Program-made: the position numbers and the translations under genes | Shown here: positions 20,697-32,515 of the stretch, piece by piece | How positions within the stretch are numbered: position 1 is the stretch's first letter | Layout: the number at the start of each line of letters is the position of its first letter | The notes under the pieces: generated by a model | The model's database searches: none | What the model was told of the DNA's origin: nothing | What the model saw: only the letters and a program-made list of their open reading frames with translations | NCBI GenBank assembly: GCA_963921425.1 | Contig: OY992834.1 | Span: forward strand, 17,930,941-17,994,940 | Direction: 5' to 3' | DNA length: 64,000 bases | DNA from: Dryas octopetala | Lineage: Eukaryota > Streptophyta > Magnoliopsida > Rosales > Rosaceae

Positions 20697-22664
20697 CTAC
20701 GCTTTCCCTTCTAGAAGAAGTGGACAGACAATAGCTTTGTATGTTTGCCTATCAGGAAGTACTCCCTTAATCACCAAGTAGTCATGCAATTCAATAACTT
20801 CCTCTGGGCTGCAATTCTTACTGATATTGGTAATAAGAGTGGTGTATGTTATAAAATCAGGAACCATGCCCCCAGAAATCATTACCTTCATAAGTTCCTT
20901 TGCTTGTTGAATACACCCAAACTTGCACAAAAAATTGATCAATATATTGTAGGTGACTCCATTAGATGGAATCCCAAAGTCCTTCATTTCCCGAAACAAA
21001 TCAAATGCTTCATCAATCTTCCCATTGCTGATATACCCATTTATCAATGTGTTAAAGGTTATAATGTCAAAATAATGTATCCTCCGTAATGCATCCATCA
21101 CAATTTTTGCAATATCCACAGATGCCTCTTTGCAAAACCCATTTATAACAGAATTATATATCACCAAATTAGGTTTTTCCTCCACCCTTATCATTTTGTC
21201 ATAAATTTGAACTGCACTTCCTATGTTCCCTTCTTTGCAGTAACAATCAATCAAAGTGCCATAGGTGACAATGTCAGGAAGTAAACCATGAACAAATATA
21301 CTGCCCAACAATTGGTTGGCTCCCCTTAAATTTTTGCTTTTGCACATATAATCGATGAGGATATTGTGAGAGAAGACATCCTTGACAAGGCTCTTCTCAA
21401 GAATCTGGTTATGAAATCTAATTGCTTCAGTCAGAAGGCCATTCCTGCAGAGCCCCTTGATGATGATTGAGTAGGTGAACTGATCAGGGAACATATGCCT
21501 ATCAATCATGTCAGACAATAACAAACAAGCTTCCTCAATGTCTCCTTCTTGGTAAATCCAATGGATAATTGAATTGTAAACAACAGGGTTAGGGTTCAAA
21601 CCCCTTTCCACCATTTCGTCACACAATCTAAGTGCTACCTCCAAACTCCCTACTCTTGCATACCCATCTATTAAAGTTGCATAAGTCCTCAAATTGGACT
21701 GAACACCTGCCTTGGTCATTTCAACACGGATTTCTTCTGCAAATGATACATTACCATGTTTGCAAAACCCATTAATGATACAATTGTAAGAAACTGAATT
21801 GGGTCTAACACACTCCTCTGACATTACATCCATCTTTCTGAAAAGCTTCAATGCAAGTTCCAAATCACCCATCTTGCATGCTCCATCTATAATCATGTTA
21901 AAAGTAACAACATTAGGCCAAGTTCCACTCTTCAACATCCGATAAAATTCTGACATTGCCTCTAGTAATTTGCATTCCTTACAAAGAGCATAAATAACCA
22001 AATTGAAGGTATTGACATTTTCAATATATCCATATGAAACCATTTCCTTATACAGCTTCCAAAATCTACCAATCTCATTCAACTTCAGCAGGTGATTAAG
22101 AAAGTTATTCCATGCGTGAATTGTGACCCAATAACCATCCATCCTCAGCTTCTTGATTACGTCATAAGCACCTTCGGTCACCCCAAACTGAGTGCAAGCC
22201 CTTACAAGTGCATCAAACACTGCCGGACTTGAGCCACAAGCTTCATAACTACTAACCAACCCTTCCAAAACCTCCAGAGGGGGCAGGCCATCTGCGCACA
22301 TTAGATTCCCCATGAGAGACAAGGCCTCGTCGAATCTCCTGGAAGTGACCAATACATGAATTACCGTACAAGAAGATTCTAAAAAATGAGAACACTTCTT
22401 GTTCTGTTGAGTCCAATTGTAAAATTCTAAAGCCAACTGTGGCGAGTTCCGAAACTCGCGAATAACACGGCTTACTAATGAATTGGTAAGACTTGGTGAT
22501 ATCTGCTCCAAGAATTTCCACCTCCTCTGCCTTAGATTAACACAAATTGCTCTAAAAACAATATTCTCAGCACTTGGGTTTGAGAATTGCTTACTCACGT
22601 GAAACCCACGACAAAAAAATAGATAACTTGGTTTGGGTAGAGAGAAGCTTAAAACCCAGTTCAT
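20697..22664 (-). CDS. P-class pentatricopeptide repeat (PPR) protein
   Basis: A single exon codes for 655 aa from the ATG at 22664. The N-terminus (MNWVLSFSLPKPSYLFFCRG) looks like an organelle targeting peptide, poor in acidic residues. From about residue 190 onward there are roughly 13 tandem 35-residue PPR motifs, for example NTFNLVIYALCKECKLLEAM, VSYNCIINGFCKHGNVSFAE and VTYNILINFLCKFGCIQQAK. No E, DYW or SMR domain follows. P-class PPRs bind organellar RNA and act in its stabilisation, splicing or translation; the target cannot be read from the sequence. The open frame continues upstream to an ATG at 22982 (761 aa), but that extension is hydrophobic and low-complexity and contains a donor-like AAAGGTACGT near 22862 and an acceptor-like TTGCAG near 22690, so I read it as 5' UTR with an optional intron. 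Lack of coding introns is typical for this family. Confidence 0.92.
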   Translation of the reverse strand: MNWVLSFSLPKPSYLFFCRGFHVSKQFSNPSAENIVFRAICVNLRQRRWKFLEQISPSLTNSLVSRVIREFRNSPQLALEFYNWTQQNKKCSHFLESSCTVIHVLVTSRRFDEALSLMGNLMCADGLPPLEVLEGLVSSYEACGSSPAVFDALVRACTQFGVTEGAYDVIKKLRMDGYWVTIHAWNNFLNHLLKLNEIGRFWKLYKEMVSYGYIENVNTFNLVIYALCKECKLLEAMSEFYRMLKSGTWPNVVTFNMIIDGACKMGDLELALKLFRKMDVMSEECVRPNSVSYNCIINGFCKHGNVSFAEEIRVEMTKAGVQSNLRTYATLIDGYARVGSLEVALRLCDEMVERGLNPNPVVYNSIIHWIYQEGDIEEACLLLSDMIDRHMFPDQFTYSIIIKGLCRNGLLTEAIRFHNQILEKSLVKDVFSHNILIDYMCKSKNLRGANQLLGSIFVHGLLPDIVTYGTLIDCYCKEGNIGSAVQIYDKMIRVEEKPNLVIYNSVINGFCKEASVDIAKIVMDALRRIHYFDIITFNTLINGYISNGKIDEAFDLFREMKDFGIPSNGVTYNILINFLCKFGCIQQAKELMKVMISGGMVPDFITYTTLITNISKNCSPEEVIELHDYLVIKGVLPDRQTYKAIVCPLLLEGKA

Positions 22665-22982
22665 CAAATAGCTTATAGCACAATTTCTGCAATGCACCTT
22701 CAAAGTAGGCAAACCCCAAAACAGCATAACACCAAAAAAATTAGGAGCATAGAGAGAGAACAAGAATGAAAGTGGTCCAGTGAGAGAGAGAGAAGAAGAA
22801 GAACAAATTGAGAACAAGACAGTGACAATAGCTAAAGAAATGCAGTGATACGAACGTACCTTTGTTACAACGTTTTCAGATAGCAACTTCAGGAACAAAG
22901 AGGGAATAGGGGAGGAGCGTAAGAAGCAGAAAAGATTAAAGGGTAGAGGAGGGAAGTGGAGACTAAGTTGGCTCGCCTTCAC

Positions 22983-24400
22983 TGATGTGGAAGCAAGCGG
23001 GGTTCATACTGCGGGCGTCGGCTTTCTCTTCAACCATGGAGTCTCCCCTGCCGGCTTCGACGGATAGTTTTTCGGCGGAGGTCTTTGAGCAGAAGAAGCC
23101 GAGGAAGACGACTGTCAGTGCATGGAGATATGGAGGGGTTGGAACAGCGGTGGCGAGAAGAGAAGGAAGAAATGACGGTGGAGAAAAAGATGGGAAGTTG
23201 AGGTAGCCAGGTAGGTAATCAATTTTAAAATTTTTTAAGCTTTTGATTTTATATATTTTTTTTCAATTTTTAAACATATAAAGAAATTATGGCAAAAAAA
23301 CAAACATATAAAAGAAATTGAATTTTGTAAATGACTGCATTGCCCCTAACCTCTGTTCTTAACCTTCCTTTTTTTTTTTTGGGCCAATGTGTTTAATAAT
23401 ATGCTCTATCGAGCCTTTCGTGGCATCATTTAGGCCGCTCATCGTCCATCAAGGCACGCCATCCGACGCAGCTAGGCACATCAGCCTGAGGACCACGCGT
23501 TAGCACCATGGAGACGCATGGCAGCAAATCACGCAACCAAAACGCATGTCACAAGGCAAAGGAACCACGTCTAGACCTCACTGATTGCTGGCTTTCCCAT
23601 TTTTAGCTTTTTGCTTCTCTATGCATTAAAAGAGCATCTCTCCAAATGTTGGGAGTCCCTAAGTTCAATCTTTTCCCTCCTTGAAGGCTTGATGGCTTGA
23701 AGCAAGCTTCCCATTGGAACTACCTTCTAGTTTAATCTTGATTACAGTGTCTAATTGCCCACTAGGGAGGTTATGCAAGTTTTGGGACTCAAAATTAGTC
23801 CTAGGTAAGATTTCTTCATCTTTAGGTTTGATCAACTTCTTTTAATTAGATTATAAATATTAATTAGGCTTAAATATTTTCATTTAGTTCGATTGGTTGA
23901 TGATTAAGCTAGGTAATTCTCTCAACCTTACTTGTTTATTTCTAGACATTACTTTAATTAAACATGATTAATTACTATGTTAATTGGAGAATTTAATTAA
24001 TTAATTTTGAAGCCATAGTTTAATTGAGTTTAGTTAATTAATTTGAAGACTAAAGTTGGATTATTAAATGTTGTTTAATTAATCAATCTATTAAAGGTAG
24101 TACAGATTCCACCTTTCAGGGAAAAAGGTAGCATACACAAATTGAACATCTTTCACAATATGAAAATGCCACAGGTCATCTAATATTTTCATACGACAAA
24201 ATTAGTCTACTAACTGTAAAAACAAACAAAAAAACAAAAAATAGAAAGAAAAAAATAACACCGTATACAGGATGCTGTTGTCGGACAATACACATCTTCC
24301 AATAACATCGAGTGACATGATAAATATTGCAACTGAGTACACAATTCATTGCCATCACAAACTGGCATTTCAGATCGAAGGCAATCATGCTAGCCTGATG
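22983..24400. other. Intergenic between PPR and RFC3
   Basis: Holds the upstream region of the PPR gene and the 3' UTR of RFC3 (minus strand). A GC-rich patch at about 23400-23580 is followed by AT-rich sequence with many TTAATTAA motifs (23830-24090). The patch may be an old repeat, but no termini or coding similarity were recognised. The short plus-strand frame at 22985-23206 has no recognisable product. Confidence 0.4.
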
Positions 24401-27400
24401 TCAGCCAAACGCTGCAATGAGGAAAGCCTTATAAATGCTCATGAACTTTGCCACGAAAGCTGTAAAGAAAAGATCGACAGAAACACCATTAGAGAGCCAA
24501 GACCAGCTCAACAGGCAACTTCCACTCCAATTTGTCAAATGTCGAAAAATGTGTGCGTGTGCGAGAGAGAGAGAGCAGATCAGTTGTCATAACATGATAT
24601 ATGGCACAGAATGCCCATGAGAGACATACAAACATAGTAACATACAACAGAACTCAATCATGCTAAAAGGAGAGGAAGCGGACACAAGCATGTACAGCAT
24701 TTATTACTGGGGATTTAAGAGCTCATGCTTCAAGTGACGAAATTGCATATGAAAAAAATTAATAAGATGGTATGAGACCAAAAGCATGGAGAGTAGTGGA
24801 AAACAACATTAAAGAACTTTACTGAAATTTCAGAAATTGTAAATGAAATTCATTATAAATCTAAAGCAACCAACATAAAAATGCGTTGTTTCCTCATTTC
24901 TACACATCATTATCTCACACAGCATCCAGATAGATAAAAGTACCTTCAATGTGAAATATGGCTTTCTGTCCAAGACGCATCCTATGCTCCTGTAAACAAA
25001 AAGGAAACTGCAATGTAAAAATATTTGAATAATGGATAGATCAAATCCTGACTTTGCTATGCTATTCCAAAGCTGAGCCCAAAGCTAAACTAAAATACTC
25101 TGTCTGCCAACAATGAACCTGCAAGTCTGCCACTCAAGTTAATGCCTTCAATGCATTTGCCAGACACAGTGGGGATGAAATTGTCAAGTTCAACAATTCT
25201 GGTGTAACTCACCAACCTGATCTAACAACATTGTGCAAAAGGAACTACTGTAGGAATCAAGGCTGCTGACATGGGGAAATGATTATACACTTACATAATA
25301 TGCAGCCCAATGGCAGACCTCATGCTTCAACTCTGCATCCAATTTCTTCAATAACTCATAAAGCAGCCTCTGAGACAACACCAAATATAAGCTTCAAATC
25401 AAATTGGGAAAAAAATTGTAGAAAACAATAATAAAGGGAAACATATGTACCTTCAAGATAATCTCTGGAGGAATACAATTAAGAAGTAGCTCATACAACT
25501 TTTGCCGCACCTGATAAAGCCTAAATCACACAGAACAATGTTTGAGTAGAAAGTTTAAAGAAATACTATTAGATTGAAAATGAGAGACAAGGAATATCCA
25601 TCCTACTTCATTAATCATGAATATGGCCAGAAAAGAATAAAGAAAAAACTTCAGACTTTAGACATCACGAATTGAATCTTGTAACAAAATAACAGTAAGG
25701 AATTTGTCAAATCCTTTAATGTAATAAAATTGCATTTCAGTCAACAATGGTCTACTGGTCCTTACTTTCATGCAATTACTAATCTCCCTTGATGGGAAGA
25801 TGGCTTGAGGATAAATATGATAAGCTGCAAACTCAAATCCAATTAATTCAAAAGTTACAAAAAAGTGGCACTTCCATTAGAGTATGTTCCTGGCTTCCTG
25901 CAAATACATGTTCTATTTTATGCTAGATAGCAGCAATGCATTCTGCCATGAATTTTCACAAGGCTCAGTCATCTTTTTGCATCTAAGCTATTCCTTTCAT
26001 CTTGTTTGGGTGAGCATGACCTTCTAAATATATGTTACATGCATTTTTTAGTTATATTTTTAGTAATTTTTAATTTCTTTAGTGGACTCCCATGCTGACT
26101 AGGTCTTTAGTTAGTGATCAGTTAAGATAGAGTTGTTGGGCTAATAAATAGGAGTAATGGGATGGTTTTCATCCTGACTGCTTTTTATGTTAGATAGTTG
26201 CTACTTTATAGGATGTTGTTTCCCCTTTTTCTTGAGATAATTAGTTGTAATAAACACCTATATAAGGTGTCAACGTGAAGAATAAAGGCATGATAATTAT
26301 AAACCAAATAAGGTTTAACATTATCTGTCAGGGTTAATAAATATAGATTCAAACAAGAAGACCAACCCCCAATACGTACCAATATACAACATTTTCACAT
26401 CTTGTAGACGAAAACTGAAAAAATTGAAATATCATTGGAGGTTAGACACAAAACTCGATGGCTGAATGAGTATGTTTTCCAAGATTAATCCAACAGAACA
26501 CCAAACTTCAGGATACGTTATTTTTTTATAAGAACTTCAGGAAACATTATAATTATGTTAAATTTGGCAATGTTCTCAATATTCTGATTCAATTCCAGGA
26601 AGACAAACCACAACTTGCTCCTTAGTCTTCTTGAAGATGAGTTAATAAGATTGAAAAATCAAATGGCAGATTAACTCATTTTGCAAAGGAGGACAGGGTG
26701 GATAAAACAGACATCAAGATGCCACAAAGGCAAGCCATTGGCAAAGCAATTATTTTATGGCTAAACAGACGACTACTACAAGCATGGTACATTACTACAC
26801 TCAAGGTGGTACCAAAAGATGGACGATAAGTAAGAAAAATCATAAGTAGGATGCACGATAAATCCTTCATAATCAGACATTCAATTCAAAACTCCTCCCT
26901 GCCCGATTTTATTTGATTCAAGACATTCAATTTTGAGAAAAAGAGAGGTGGGCAGTAACTAATAAATATGAGAATATGAAACATGCAACAGTTGTTATAA
27001 TAAATAAATGGAAGTAGAAGCTAAGAATCAAGATGCCAAATGATTTTTCTACTTTGATTAGAGTAATGGAAATGAAAGAAGAGTTAGAGCCCTACAGGAG
27101 AGCTCTCTTTTGGGTCATGGAAGGTAGAACCATATAAGAAGCAAATAAGAACTTAGAGAGATGCAGTGAAAACCATTAAAGAAAGAGTGAAACCACCAAT
27201 GGCTTTTTTTCTTTTCTTCTTTTAGTTAACTAACAAATATTATGGAAGATTTAAGTAAGAATTTTCCTATTTGAAGCAAATCAATTAATCAAATGAAAAT
27301 ATCCACTTATGATGCTAAGGGAGAGTTTGGTTAGACCCAACCAAGAAAAAGAAGTTTCATTATATATTGTTTAAAAAAGTACAAATGAGAATTTAAATTA

Positions 27401-30273
27401 ATTAATGCTTAAGTGGAGGCCAAAGACCCCACTATGCAAATAGTAGGATGCAAAACATGCTGTAATAGAGGCCAATATTGTAGGATGCAAAAAACCAAAC
27501 CTTTTTGGGCTCTGCTCCTTCATTATATCAGATGCAATTTCAGAAACATATTCCTCCCAATCCATTGGGGGTATCGCTTGGTTACTTGCAAAGGGATACC
27601 TACAACCACATCATGGTACACAGAAAGACCAAGCTATCAGGAACTGCGCTATGTCTACATAATGCACAGAAGAAAAAGAACTGCTTGATGCAGCTAATGA
27701 TCAATAAGAAGCATTATGGCACTTAACTGTTGAACACGACATGTTTCTAATGACAATATAGCTCTCCTTAAGCTCCTATTTGATTTTTCAGCTATACGTG
27801 CAGCAAATCCAGAAGGAAGTTGCAGCCCTTCTTTCTTTCCAATGAATTCCAATACCTTAACAATCTGACACAAGAAAATTTCAGATGAATTCATTAAATA
27901 AATTATAAATTAAAGGTGTACGCTAAGATACTTGATAATCTTTTATTTCACACAACAAATTCTACAAGTTGGAAGCCAGCAAATTCAACCTGTTCTTCTG
28001 TTGGTGCATTTATTCGCACATTTAGACACCGAGACCGGATTGCTTCAGTAACCTTTGAAGAACTGTTACAGCATAGTATTAGCCGGCAATAAGCACTATA
28101 TTTCTCCATAGTTCTTCGAAGAGAATGCTGTGCTTCTCTTGAAAGTTTGTCAACTTCATTCAGCACTAAGACTGACATTGCAAAGAGGAAATGATATCAG
28201 CATATAAATCTTAAAGACTTAAACACCCAACAACTTGCTCATCCAACCACGTTTCTTCCCTTTTTTTTAGTGGGGGGAGGGGGGAGAGAAAATACAATGC
28301 CTGTTTTGCGGAAGTGAAAAGGATGAGAAAACAACATAAATTACCATAGATAAACAACCAATTTATTCAACTGAAAGAAAAACTAAAGGGGAAAAAAGAA
28401 TACCAGCTACATACTGTTGAAGTGAATGTACAAAAGAATAGTGAAATTTAAAAGTATACATTGGATAAGGGTATAATCATAAATGATAAGCAAGTAAAAA
28501 TACTTAAAATTACCTTTATATCCCTTTTTCCCTTTTGTGTCAATGGGTCGATTTTTAGCCATTTCTTTTATTATTTCTTGAACAATATATCTGTCCTGAA
28601 AGCCTGCATCACTGGGGTTCAGTTCAATATGGTTTGTACTTGATAATGTAGTCAGCTCGATATCAATTGTTCTACTCCCAGCCTGATAATAAACAATAGA
28701 AAAATCCTAGTTAAAATGGAATGCTAGAAAATAAAATAAAATTGAAAAAAAAAAGCAAGTGGAGGATTCAACCAAATACCAGTTATAAGGTGCTTAAAAC
28801 AATATACTATGCAGCAATAGTTTTAAGTTGAACAATGAGGATATTGAAAGAAGAAAAAGCCCAAAATAAATCATAATACTAAAAATTAAAAAACAGAAAA
28901 AGCCCAAAATAGCTTGAAATAAAGCGAGCATCAAATGATATATAAATTGGGTTAATGTACGTTACACGGCTAAGATTGAGATGTCAGTGTCCTTCAGCCA
29001 TATCAAGTAAGAAATCTAAAGCATATCCTAAAGATCCAATCTTGAATGAAAAAATTGTTTCAGAAGTTTTTTCTTTAAAAAATAAAAAGTAGGTAGGAAA
29101 TTTTGCTCTTTTTCAAACAGCTGACAAGGAGAGATGATAAAAATCACCCCATGCCTTCTAAAAGAGACAATAAAAATGAATCATAAAGAGAATAAACGTA
29201 ATGATTTATAAAGAGAATAAAGAGAAAAATCACCCCAAAATTATTCAAATATGTAATGATTTATAAACGCAATGCTAGCATGTCCTACGAATTGGCTAAA
29301 GTTGACCATCAATTATCAATAAACCAGAAATCAACACAGCTCCACCTATATGAAAAATAAACGATAATTTCTGCAGAAGCAGCACCAATGATCAATCACA
29401 TCTGTCAAAAAGAGGGTGAAGCTTACATCAACTTTCCATGTCCTATTTTCCACCTTCACCTGCCAACCACAGTCACAACAAATTCTCAGCAAGCCATCAA
29501 AATGTACAAAACAAATACTAGGTTAAGGGGAGGCTCGGGAAAAAAAAATTCACTAATCACAATTCCTACATCAAATGCTAGTTTAAATACTGTCAAACAT
29601 TTGTGTATACGCTATAACTGTAAGAGGGTACTTGAACAATGTCTGACTGGTTGGCTTACAAGGAGACATTGCTCATTAGGAAAAAAATAATTAAAAAATG
29701 GACACATATCAAACTGTAATTGACTTTGAGAAATGACTCCTTAAATTAAGGAGCTAAACATTTTCCCTTGTAGTTTGTTTTGTGTTGGTTCTATTAATTC
29801 ATTTGTCTACCAAAAATAAATAAATAAAACTATATAAAGGTGGAAAAAAGACCCAGAAGAAAAAAAATTTGTTTTCTTTTCTCTGTAGGCAAACAAAGGG
29901 CTAAAGTCAAAATATATACAAATACATAATTCGAACCCAACAAAAAAAGGTAAACTACAATGAAATTGTGAGAAAAGCAGAACCTTCTCGGCGCTGGGTC
30001 CGAAAATCTGACGGATAAGGGCGATGATTAGGGTTTTCTTGCCGGAGCCAGAAGGGCCGTAAAAGAGCAAATGGGGGCAGTCCTGCTCTGCGACCTGCAC
30101 AAGAAAGATGGTAAAGATTAAAAACCCTAAAAATTAGGGATTGAGAACCATGAGAGAGAGAGAGAGAGAGAGAGGGTAGAGAGTTGTACGAGTTTCTTCA
30201 GGTTTTGCGCGGTGTCTTCGTGGACCATCGCATGGTCTAGGGTTTTGGGTCTGTACTTGTCGACCCACAACAT
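24401..30273 (-). CDS. RFC3: Replication factor C subunit 3 (clamp-loader AAA+ ATPase)
   Basis: Eleven exons join in phase: 30273-30190, 30094-29984, 29459-29427, 28682-28514, 28171-27990, 27864-27728, 27599-27501, 25520-25451, 25369-25295, 24989-24944, 24459-24401. The 354-aa product matches the usual RFC3 length. It starts MLWVDKYRPKTLDHAMVHED and has Walker A GPSGSGKKT, a Walker B-like VLVLNEVDKLS (relaxed, as in human RFC3 and plant orthologues), sensor-1 LILCCNSSSK, the SRC arginine finger in RSRCLNVRINAP, and the C-terminal collar ending FVAKFMSIYKAFLIAAFG. In the RFC complex it opens and loads the PCNA clamp at primer-template junctions in nuclear DNA replication and repair. Exon 3 is only 33 nt (VKVENRTWKVD). 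The exon 8 acceptor is the upstream AG of a tandem pair 10 nt apart. An E2F-type site lies about 60 bp upstream of the ATG. A hAT insertion lies about 130 bp upstream. Confidence 0.96.
25521..27500 (-). other. RFC3 intron 7, about 2 kb, possible LTR remnant
   Basis: The longest RFC3 intron. Between about 26010 and 26340 a CTATATAAGG (26260-26269) is followed 15-20 bp later by AATAAAGG, and the stretch reads like a short plant LTR (promoter plus poly-A signal). I could not define matching ends or a target duplication. The rest is AT-rich with nothing recognised. Confidence 0.3.
28683..29983 (-). other. RFC3 introns 2 and 3 around the 33-nt exon
   Basis: AT-rich intronic DNA of about 520 bp (29460-29983) and 740 bp (28683-29426) on either side of the mini-exon at 29427-29459. 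No other feature recognised; the plus-strand frame at 29388-29690 overlaps the mini-exon antisense and is not taken as a gene. Confidence 0.6.
30152..30174. repeat. GA microsatellite in RFC3 intron 1
   Basis: Uninterrupted GA over 23 bp; on the coding strand it is a CT tract starting about 14 nt after the intron 1 splice donor (GTACAACTC). Confidence 0.9.
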
Positions 30274-30331
30274 CTTCTTCAATCTTTCACTGTCTCAGTC
30301 TCCGAGAGAAGGAGAGGGCAAATGCAAATGT

Positions 30332-30340
30332 GGCGGGAAA
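30332..30340 (-). promoter_or_regulatory. E2F-type site upstream of RFC3
   Basis: The minus strand reads TTTCCCGCC, a match to the E2F/DP consensus TTTSSCGC, about 60 bp upstream of the RFC3 ATG. E2F control of replication-factor genes at G1/S is well established in plants. Binding here is inferred from the sequence only. Confidence 0.65.
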
Positions 30341-30402
30341 TCCCAATCTTTGTGAGGGGAGAGTCAAGTAACCTTATTTAATGAGTGCTGTATACCAAAA
30401 AG

Positions 30403-31534
30403 TAAGGGTGGGTTCGGTACGGTTACCGTACCGAAACATCCATACCGAATTTCGACCGATATGGGTCGGTAACCGATAACTTCGGCATCGGTCGGAGAGT
30501 GGCGGTATCGGTCGGCGAGCGGCGGTCCGACTACAACACCAAAATAAAAAAAATCACAGAGAAGGGGGAGAGATAAGACAGAGAGAGGGAGAGAGGGAGG
30601 GGGTGCGACAGAGAAGGAGAAGGGGCTGGGGCTGATGGTGATGAACTGATGATGAATTGATTGTGGTTGGGGCTGTGGTCGCACAGAGAAAGAAAAAGAA
30701 GGGGAAAAGAAGAGAAGAGAAGAGACACGGGTGGGAGGAGAGAGAAGAAGAAAAAGAAAAAAAAGAAAGGGGGGGGGGGGCACGTGGGTTAGGGGGGGGA
30801 AAAGGAAAATAAAAATAAATAAAAATAAAGTTTTATTTTGTATATGAATAAAAAAGGTATTTTGGGGTTTCAAATTTCAATTGGGGTTTGGATTTTGAGG
30901 TTTGGAGTTTTATATTTTTATTACATATGTTTTTTATAATTTATAGTATATAGTCAATAACTTAATAGTTTACATGTTTTTTAATTTATATCATCTTCTA
31001 AACCTTAAGGTATATGGTATAGGTCATATACCTAATAGGGCCGTTAGGCTAAATGACTAATACCATATACTAATAATAATATATTATACCATATTATACA
31101 TTTATGATTGAGGTAATTACATAAATCATAAATAGTCCATAACTCCATAGTTCATATTGATATTAATATATTATATCATATTATACCATATTTTACTATA
31201 TTATATCATATTATACAATATACTAAATTACTAATATTATATCATATTGATATAAATTATAGAAAATTAGAAATGTATTATATAAAATTATAAATTATAT
31301 AGAAAAGTAATACTAAGTATTTTATATTTAGGGTATACCAATATAGTATAGAAATGTATAAAAATGAATTATTTTAATTATACTTTTCAATATACGGTCG
31401 GTATCGGTATACCGTCGGTACCGGGTTTTATAAACCAATACCATTACCGAATTCATCGGTATTTTCGGTATCGGTATTTTTCGGTATAAAATCGGTTCGG
31501 TATCGGTATTTTTCGGTATTTTTACCCAACCCTA
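30403..31534. mobile_element. Non-autonomous hAT element in the RFC3 upstream region
   Basis: Flanked by perfect 8-bp direct repeats CCAAAAAG (30395-30402 and 31535-31542). Imperfect inverted ends: TAAGGGTGGGTTCGG on the left and TAGGGTTGGGTAAAA on the right in reverse complement. Both ends are rich in CGGTA/TACCG motifs, as in subterminal transposase-binding regions. The inside has a G/A-rich stretch (30555-30780) and very AT-rich DNA. Length 1132 bp, with no transposase. The 169-aa minus-strand frame at 30364-30873 is low-complexity. Confidence 0.8.
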
Positions 31535-32515
31535 CCAAAAAGAATCTAAAGGACAACCATATTTTTTGGTAAAAAAAAAAAAAAAAAACTCTATTGACTT
31601 TAGGTACCAAATTATAATGTTTTTTCATTTCAATTACTAAAACATATGGTTATATCAAACTGTGACTGTCTAATAGTCATAACTTTTTTATTGATTTATT
31701 TTTTTTTAAAATATTTGCAAGGCTTAAACTTTAATATTTAGTTTTTGGGTTATAGAACTTCATCCCCCAAACCTAAATCAAAAGTATGAAACCTTTAAAA
31801 ATTTTGATTTTTTATAAATTTTAAATAGTCACAACTGTGACTGTTCGACAATTACAACTGTAACTGTTCGACAGTCACAACTGTATAACAAACTGATTTG
31901 TGACCTAATCCAAAATGTTTTACTATAGGTTATTACCTAAACTAAAAAAAATTAGTGTCTTGCTGCTTTATTAAAAAAACTATTGATATTTGGTATTTAA
32001 TCCTAATTTTCTAAAAAAAAAAAAACCAAAGCCCTCTTTACACACTTCAGAGATGGCAACGGACTGGTTGGTCGGGTTTGCCAATATCATACCTGTACCA
32101 CTAGATAATTGAGTCTCCATCAAGTATTCGGAACCTTATTATTATTATTTTTAAAAAAATTTTATATTAATAACATATCAAATCAACATAAATACAAAAT
32201 ATAATATAGATGAAATATATTAAAATTCATCATATTATATTACAATAATACTAAATCATAAAAAGAACATCATTAAATTTTAAAGACAACAAAAACTAAG
32301 ATAAGAAATTAAAATATAATTTTTTTATTAAATGGGTATACAGGGTGAGGCGGGGACTATGATGATATTATCATACCTACTTAATCAGGGCGGGTCCCCA
32401 CGGGGAATTTTGTCATCCCTATCCAACTCCAACACTCTTAAACCCCAACCACAACCTTTGAGGCACATCCCCTCTTCTTATAACCTCATTACTTTATTTT
32501 TCATCTACTAAACCC
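31535..32515. other. AT-rich DNA with a possible degraded hAT MITE
   Basis: Around 31830-31890 short repeats of CACAACTGTGACTGTTCGAC occur. From about 32051 (AGAGATGGCAACGG) to 32423 (reverse complement AGGGATGACAAAATTCCCC) the ends are weakly inverted and the inside has CGGGTCCCCACGGGG, a look typical of hAT MITEs, but no target duplication is visible. No gene. Confidence 0.35.

Noticed and set aside
30364..30873. 169-aa minus-strand frame rich in Pro, Ser and Phe
   Set aside because: Crosses the hAT boundary and a low-complexity G/A tract; no domain. Treated as chance.
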